From assembly GCA_964354365.1 (NCBI GenBank), contig CAYGZM010000074.1:1-17619 (forward strand): a stretch of DNA of 17,619 nt, given 5' to 3'. Positions 14,027-17,619 of the stretch are shown here, one piece after another. Both the position numbers and the translations under genes were made by a program. This DNA comes from CAYGZM01 sp964354365. GTDB lineage: Bacteria > Planctomycetota > Phycisphaerae > Sedimentisphaerales > Anaerobacaceae. Below the pieces are notes generated by a model, which was not told the DNA's origin, searched no databases, and worked only from the letters and a program-made list of their open reading frames with translations. Position 1 is the first letter of the stretch; every line of letters starts with the position of its first letter.

Positions 14027-14949
14027 ATTCCATCCACGTCGTCTCTTGCTATGTCCGCTCCGCCGCACCAGTCCGGCTCGGTGCATCCCTCTTGCAGCCA
14101 GTGTTGCGCAAACAGACCGAAATCGACGGAATCGACGTCACAATCGCCGTCAAAGTCGGCAGTCTGCTCAATCACGAAGTCCGCCGTACCGGTTGTAAGC
14201 AGTTGATAGTAGTCATAGTCAATACCGCCGCTCTCCCCGGTATATTGTTCGAGGACCCCCGTAACGCCGCAGAAATCCTGGCCTATCTTCACGTACGGAT
14301 GATAAATCCCGGCTCTGTCGCCGTTCATATAGTCCGAGGCCCAGCAGGTGCGGCTGGGGTCGGTGTTGCTTTGAAGTATGTAGTTGTCGTAAGCCTTCCC
14401 GTAGCCGATGTCTTTGACATTCACGCCTATGATCTTAATCAGCATCCCTTCGTATTTCTCGGCGTTATGGTCCGCTACAAGCCACGTATCTAATCCTTCT
14501 ATGGGTGCGGCTATTTCGTCAACTCGCACAGTCAGCGGTCGTGGCAGGGGGGTACCTGTGCTCACTGTCGTGAAGCTCGCGCCGGTGTCACTTGTGTACT
14601 GCAGAAACGTAGTGCCCCTGTAGTCCTCGACCCGCACGTTGGCAAAAGAGATCCAGTCGCCCACATTTACATCCGCAAAGGCTCCCACTCCGTAAGTATC
14701 CTTTGCCATAATGCCGCCCCACCCGCTGGGGTTGGCCGGATCATACAGAGTCAGCTTCGTTCTCGAGCCGGAAGACTTGTGGACAACTATCCCGCCGAGA
14801 CAATCGACAATATTGCCGTGCTGCGGACTTGTCCCATCGGCGGCGGTAGTATATTGAATCTTATAAATTGAAAGTGCCTCGCCCTGTATGCTTATTGGCC
14901 GTGAGAGGATAACTAAAAGAGCCATAATTGCTTTTTCCACTGTTTTCAT
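13972..14949 (-). CDS. Secreted protein with a C-terminal dockerin-like repeat
   Basis: This protein of about 325 residues starts with a likely signal peptide (MKTVEKAIMALLVILS, then a probable cleavage near IQGEA). The middle (about 30-260) is rich in beta-strand patterns, with segments such as GVGAFADVNVGDWISFANV and YEGMLIKIIGV, that recall OB-fold-type domains of extracellular proteins. The C-terminal 60 residues form a dockerin-like pair: DFDGDCDVDSVDF, a calcium-loop pattern, then a second copy ending VKISDLSEFAWYWLEGK. Such tails are frequent in Phycisphaerae secreted proteins; the partner is unknown. The start is uncertain between ATG at 14949 and GTG at 14958. The stop lies at the very edge of the assembly gap, but it is within the 55-bp copy, so the end of the protein is probably correct. 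Confidence 0.8.
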   Translation of the reverse strand: MKTVEKAIMALLVILSRPISIQGEALSIYKIQYTTAADGTSPQHGNIVDCLGGIVVHKSSGSRTKLTLYDPANPSGWGGIMAKDTYGVGAFADVNVGDWISFANVRVEDYRGTTFLQYTSDTGASFTTVSTGTPLPRPLTVRVDEIAAPIEGLDTWLVADHNAEKYEGMLIKIIGVNVKDIGYGKAYDNYILQSNTDPSRTCWASDYMNGDRAGIYHPYVKIGQDFCGVTGVLEQYTGESGGIDYDYYQLLTTGTADFVIEQTADFDGDCDVDSVDFGLFAQHWLQEGCTEPDWCGGADIARDDVDGIVKISDLSEFAWYWLEGK

Positions 14950-14973
14950 TACCTTCACCCTATGTTCATTCAG

Positions 14974-15000
14974 TCAATAATCAATAATCAATAATCAATT
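14974..15000. repeat. Short tandem repeat TCAATAA
   Basis: Three complete 7-bp units at 14974-14994 followed by a partial unit TCAATT, in the 55-bp gap between the prepilin-like and dockerin-like genes. Such arrays can change length by slippage. No promoter with good spacing is evident. Confidence 0.9.
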
Positions 15001-15004
15001 TCTC

Positions 15005-15835
15005 TCAGGGGTGCCAATCGCGGTCGCCTAATGGCGGGACCTCCAAATCCCCCGGCCAGTCCGGCTTCCAGACGGTCGGTTTCCATTCAACGTGGTAGTC
15101 GCAATAAAGGATTGACCCGCCCAATAAGCCGCCGGGCCTCGCGTGCCGGGCGCTAAATGCCTTCGGATAGCTGCCGCAATACTGTCCTGCCGTTGGATTG
15201 GGTCTCTCGCCGCCGTAGCCTTTTTCGGCATCGAGCAGCTGGTCGAACACAAGAATCAAACGACCGGAATTCTTTATCTGTGCCGTCAGCAAGAAACTGG
15301 GCATACGCCAATCTTCTCCACTGTAGCCGTAAGGCGGCCAGCAGTTCTCATCCAGTTCTAAGCAGGAGTTCATTGCATAAGAGAAGTACCCGGTTCTTCT
15401 CGGCCTGTATTTATAGCTCTTATCCGGCCCCAGCCGTGCTGACGGACACTGAAATATCGTATCCCTGCCGGGTTTCTCCCAGTAGTCATAATCGCGCCAG
15501 GGCTTCTCGCCGATAAGCGGTGGCAGGACATCAATCCAGCCGAAATAATAGTCTGCCCGGTCTGCATCCGTTTTCGGATCGCTCGACGTGCGGTCCCGGC
15601 CGTCTATGTGAGGATAGAACCCGTCGTTTTGTCCCGCGTAAACCTCGAAGGCCAATCCCCATTGTCGCAGCCTGCTTTGGCATACCGTCTGTTCGGCCAC
15701 GGACCTCGCACGGCCAAACGCTGGCAGAATCAGGCCCATCAGCAGCGCTATAACTGATATGACTACCAGCACTTCCACAAGACTAAAGGCGGAACTCAGA
15801 CCGGGCCGAGATGCATCCTTCGCCGGTTTGTTCAT
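15005..15835 (-). CDS. Prepilin-like (type II pseudopilin N-methylation) protein
   Basis: This 276-residue protein has a short basic leader, then AFSLVEVLVVISVIALLMGL (about residues 16-35), the N-terminal helix of type IV pilin-like proteins with the conserved Glu at mature position 5. The residue before the cleavage site is Ala where Gly is usual. The body has paired Cys and many Tyr and Trp (for example YFSYAMNSCLELDENCWPPY), and ends with a strand-like ILYCDYHVEWKPT, similar to the large prepilin-like family expanded in Planctomycetota. The ATG at 15833-15835 is chosen because it overlaps the ModE-like stop as ATGA; the frame stays open upstream, but that part reads as Arg/Gly-rich shadow of the ModE-like gene. 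Its function and its link to molybdenum regulation are unknown. Confidence 0.85.
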   Translation of the reverse strand: MNKPAKDASRPGLSSAFSLVEVLVVISVIALLMGLILPAFGRARSVAEQTVCQSRLRQWGLAFEVYAGQNDGFYPHIDGRDRTSSDPKTDADRADYYFGWIDVLPPLIGEKPWRDYDYWEKPGRDTIFQCPSARLGPDKSYKYRPRRTGYFSYAMNSCLELDENCWPPYGYSGEDWRMPSFLLTAQIKNSGRLILVFDQLLDAEKGYGGERPNPTAGQYCGSYPKAFSARHARPGGLLGGSILYCDYHVEWKPTVWKPDWPGDLEVPPLGDRDWHP

Positions 15836-16185
15836 TTCGGCAGCTCCACAAAGTGCTTCTGATATGCCTTTGCGACGGCTTTCTCGATATCCTGCCGAAA
15901 TCTCGCGTACGCTTGCACCCATCCCTCGCCTTCTACGGTCAACGAAGTCTGCCCGCCCGTGCGGCCGCCGCGTTCCTTCCGGACCAAAGCGACCCCCAAG
16001 CCTTCCTGGGCCTTCTTCAAATCGCCCCATGCTTTGCGGTAGCTTATATTGAGTGATTCGCAGGCCGCCCGCAGCGACCCTTCCCGATCAATGGCCCTGA
16101 GCAGCCGCCATTTGCCGTCGCCGAAAACCCCCTCAACCTCGCTGCTGCTCAGCCAGAGCTTGAATCTCGGTCGCAGCTTCTTCAC
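15832..16185 (-). CDS. ModE-type winged-helix DNA-binding protein (N-terminal domain only)
   Basis: This 117-residue protein matches the LysR-like helix-turn-helix domain of ModE: LLRAIDREGSLRAACESLNI (28-47) and SYRKAWGDLKKAQ (48-60), then a wing with GGRTGGQTSLTVEGEGWV (73-90) and a dimerising helix. ModE normally senses molybdate with C-terminal MOP/TOBE domains; these are absent, so any molybdate response must come from elsewhere or be lost. The start is GTG at 16183-16185 with AAAGGA 7 nt upstream; the open frame to 16302 has no such site and reads into the preceding gene. It lies 19 bp after the small Cys-rich gene and overlaps the prepilin-like gene by 4 bp. It may control the Mo-cofactor genes of this window, but no operator is proven. 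Confidence 0.87.
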   Translation of the reverse strand: MKKLRPRFKLWLSSSEVEGVFGDGKWRLLRAIDREGSLRAACESLNISYRKAWGDLKKAQEGLGVALVRKERGGRTGGQTSLTVEGEGWVQAYARFRQDIEKAVAKAYQKHFVELPK

Positions 16186-16204
16186 GTTTCTGTCCTTTCC
16201 GCTC

Positions 16205-16393
16205 TCACGCAAAACAGCCGAGCTGGCATTTACAGATTCGCACGTTGTGCCGATTGCATATCCGCCCAATCTCGGCAATTTCCACTCCCAATTCCTTCGC
16301 AAGCTCGAACGCCTCGGTGCAATTCAGTTTCTTCTTGCCGTCCGACTCGTGCGCCCGTTCGAGAACGGCGTCACCCAGTTTTTTCCTGTCCAT
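16205..16393 (-). CDS. Small Cys-containing protein upstream of the ModE-like gene
   Basis: This 62-residue protein begins MDRKKLGDAVLERA and ends with RICNRHNVRICKCQLGCFA. It has five Cys: C26 or nearby (KLNCTEAF), then C47 in RICNRH, and C55, C57 and C61 in a C-X-C-X3-C pattern. The EAFELAKELGVEIAEIGRIC stretch looks like a helical (helix-turn-helix-like) unit. I believe similar short proteins ending CQLGCF occur in anaerobes near molybdenum genes, but I cannot name a family. The ATG at 16391-16393 has GGAG 8 nt upstream and is preferred over an ATG at 16429. It is the first gene after a strong promoter (16454-16482) and is probably co-transcribed with the ModE-like gene. A metal- or redox-sensing partner for the domain-poor ModE protein is one possibility. 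Confidence 0.7.
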   Translation of the reverse strand: MDRKKLGDAVLERAHESDGKKKLNCTEAFELAKELGVEIAEIGRICNRHNVRICKCQLGCFA

Positions 16394-16734
16394 CTGCACT
16401 TCTCCATTAAAACCTACAGGGTTATGCACAACTCGACATATCCATACTCCGCAATTAAAGCGTCCAATAACTACTCTGTCAATGTATATCCTTGGCCTCC
16501 CGTGTGCACCCCGATAAGGCTATTTCCGATTTGGCGTTTTTGGTTGACAGTGTGTGGCGGCGTCTGCTATAGAAGGCATCGGCGGGTCCTGCGCATAAAT
16601 CGGCAGGGGATGCTGGCCGACATAGACAGAACACTGCTGCTTGATAAGCCGAGCAAGCTTACCGGCGACCGGATACCGTAACAGGTAGAGTCGGACGTCC
16701 AAAGAGGACTTCTTGAAATCCGGCGACACTCAAA
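16394..16734. other. 341-bp intergenic region between the prepilin-like gene and the ModE operon
   Basis: No gene is supported here. A 69-codon open frame at 16520-16729 (minus) has no recognisable domain and no good ribosome site. Small palindromes such as CCGG-TCG-CCGG near 16663-16673 and GTCC-TCTTT-GGAC near 16698-16710 are present, but no clear terminator. The promoter described at 16454-16482 is the only strong signal. Confidence 0.6.
16454..16482 (-). promoter_or_regulatory. Near-consensus sigma-70-type promoter for the small-Cys/ModE operon
   Basis: On the minus strand TTGACA (16477-16482) is followed by a 17-nt spacer and TTTAAT (16454-16459), six of six and five of six consensus matches. 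Transcription would start near 16447, leaving a leader of about 50 nt before the small Cys-rich gene. A TATGGATATG sequence just downstream of the -10 could be part of an operator, but its identity is not shown. Confidence 0.65.
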
Positions 16735-17595
16735 TCAATACAAGCCGGTGTTCTTGCGAAGCGGGTCAAACCAGCTCGTGGGTACATTCTGCCCCGTTGT
16801 TTCGTTGAACTTACTGACGTGATTGTCCAGCCACAGGATATTCGTAGTCCCACCGGTCTGGAAGGGCCTGCCATATCGTACGTTATGCCTGAACATCGCC
16901 CTGTACCATTCCGTACGGTCCCTTGTGCGGTAGTGGTTCAAATTGTCCTGCCCGCCGTAGGCGAAGAGCATGTCCTGGTGGCCGTTTTCAATTCTCGGCT
17001 CAATGTGGTCTAAAACTACGACAACCTCGCCCTGATTTCGTATTGAGTTGACATTTTCACTGTCCAGCCAGCCGTTCAGAGCGTACCCCGATTCATAGAA
17101 CAGCTTGATATCAGCCCCATATAGTTTGTCCAGGTCCGCTAATTCAGCAGCATTCTTGAAGCCCGGGCAACCGAAAATCTTGGTTTCGGGTACGTACTCA
17201 TTATACGCGGTGGCCCAATAAGAATTATCCTCGGAAGCCTTATAACGCCTGCCGTCTGAATGGTACCAGAAGTATTGATTACATTTCGAGTCGCTCCGAT
17301 CCGGTCCGCCGACAGAGCGGAAATCATACTGATAGCACCTGGCCAGTTTGAAGTCGGTGTCCTGCAGATACATACCGAGGACAACCAATCCAATCTGTCT
17401 TACGTTCGACCGGCACAAGACGTCTTGTGCCTGCATCCTTGCTCTTCGCAGGGCCGGCATCAGAATCGCCATCAGCAATGCTATGATAGCGATCACGACC
17501 AACAATTCTACCAGCGTGAATCCTCTTGCCGCTTTTTTTACTGTCCGCTTGGAAACTCCTTTTTCTGCCACGGCAAATCTCCTTCGTTTATTCAT
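16735..17595 (-). CDS. Prepilin-like protein, Planctomycetota type
   Basis: This 286-residue protein has a 25-residue basic leader ending in RG, then FTLVELLVVIAIIALLMAIL, the canonical type IV prepilin cleavage site and helix with Glu at mature position 5. It continues with RRARMQAQDVLCRSNVRQIG, the conserved part of this family, and a Tyr- and Asn-rich globular domain ending with TTNILWLDNHVSKF, which resembles the C-terminal H-x-DG-like strand of planctomycete pseudopilins. The ATG at 17593-17595 has AAGGAG 10 nt upstream. Its substrate or export role is unknown. The gene lies 341 bp before the small Cys-rich gene and is not part of that promoter's transcript. Confidence 0.9.
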   Translation of the reverse strand: MNKRRRFAVAEKGVSKRTVKKAARGFTLVELLVVIAIIALLMAILMPALRRARMQAQDVLCRSNVRQIGLVVLGMYLQDTDFKLARCYQYDFRSVGGPDRSDSKCNQYFWYHSDGRRYKASEDNSYWATAYNEYVPETKIFGCPGFKNAAELADLDKLYGADIKLFYESGYALNGWLDSENVNSIRNQGEVVVVLDHIEPRIENGHQDMLFAYGGQDNLNHYRTRDRTEWYRAMFRHNVRYGRPFQTGGTTNILWLDNHVSKFNETTGQNVPTSWFDPLRKNTGLY

Positions 17596-17619
17596 AATAC
17601 AGCATCTCCTTAATCTTCC

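Noticed and set aside
13817..14086. Open frames running through the N gap
   Set aside because: They exist only because N codons are read as X, and they are in a different frame from the dockerin-like protein.
15836..16030. 65-codon upstream extension of the prepilin-like gene
   Set aside because: The extension is Arg/Gly-rich and overlaps the ModE-like gene in another frame; a pilin leader that long would be abnormal, and the ATG at 15835 is translationally coupled.
16186..16302. 39-codon upstream extension of the ModE-like gene
   Set aside because: It overlaps the end of the small Cys-rich gene, and the GTG at 16185 has a good ribosome site and matches the usual start of the domain.
16520..16729. 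69-codon open frame on the minus strand
   Set aside because: No domain, no clear ribosome site and an atypical Pro- and Cys-rich composition; more likely non-coding.
16394..16734. Molybdenum-cofactor riboswitch upstream of the ModE operon
   Set aside because: The leader after the predicted start is only about 50 nt, too short for that motif, and no conserved core was recognised.

Overview
The window looks like part of an anaerobic, planctomycete-like genome (probably a Phycisphaerae-type lineage), taken from a draft or metagenome assembly. The lineage call rests on two prepilin-like proteins of the type abundant in Planctomycetota (GFTLVELLVVIAIIALLM followed by a Cys- and aromatic-rich body) and on a secreted protein ending in a dockerin-like Asp-rich repeat with the W-L-E-G-K style ending common there. 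It is an inference, not a phylogeny. Every gene I can support is on the minus strand, so the window is read from right to left.

Right part (about 17.6 to 13.1 kb): a prepilin-like gene; a 341-bp gap holding a near-consensus sigma-70-type promoter; a small Cys-rich protein, a ModE-type DNA-binding protein and a second prepilin-like gene in tight succession (19-bp gap, then a 4-bp ATGA overlap); a secreted dockerin-like protein; a 100-N scaffold gap bounded by identical 55-bp copies; and a multispanning membrane protein.

Middle part (about 13.1 to 9.6 kb): a molybdenum-cofactor block made of a THEP1-like P-loop NTPase, overlapping by 4 bp a 777-residue three-domain fusion (P-loop/MobB-like, then MobA, then MoeA), then a DUF3786 protein.

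Left part (about 9.3 kb to the left edge): the carbonyl branch of the Wood-Ljungdahl pathway in the order cooC, acsA (Ni-CO dehydrogenase), acsB (acetyl-CoA synthase), acsC (large subunit of the corrinoid Fe-S protein), acsV/RACo (its reductive activator), a stand-alone S23-type four-helix-bundle gene, and the start of a second CooC-like ATPase cut by the window edge. CooC-type ATPases serve nickel loading. AcsA reduces CO2 to CO. AcsB joins CO, a methyl group from the corrinoid protein and CoA into acetyl-CoA. RACo rescues the oxidised corrinoid. The metal ligands of the A-, B- and D-clusters and of the CoFeSP cluster are intact. The small CoFeSP subunit (acsD) and methyltransferase (acsE) are not in the window and may lie beyond the left edge. 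The Mo-cofactor genes would fit a Mo/W formate dehydrogenase feeding the methyl branch, but no such enzyme is visible here.

The most unusual structure is the S23 gene. It sits between RACo and the second CooC, its start codon lies in an array of about 10-bp CACTTTAGTT repeats, and it is bounded by exact 14-bp inverted repeats, so it resembles the ORF-bearing intervening sequences known from 23S rRNA genes, but placed in a metabolic operon. Two other acs junctions also carry hairpin repeats (a REP-like double hairpin between acsA and acsB; a GC hairpin nested in AT-rich inverted repeats between acsB and acsC).
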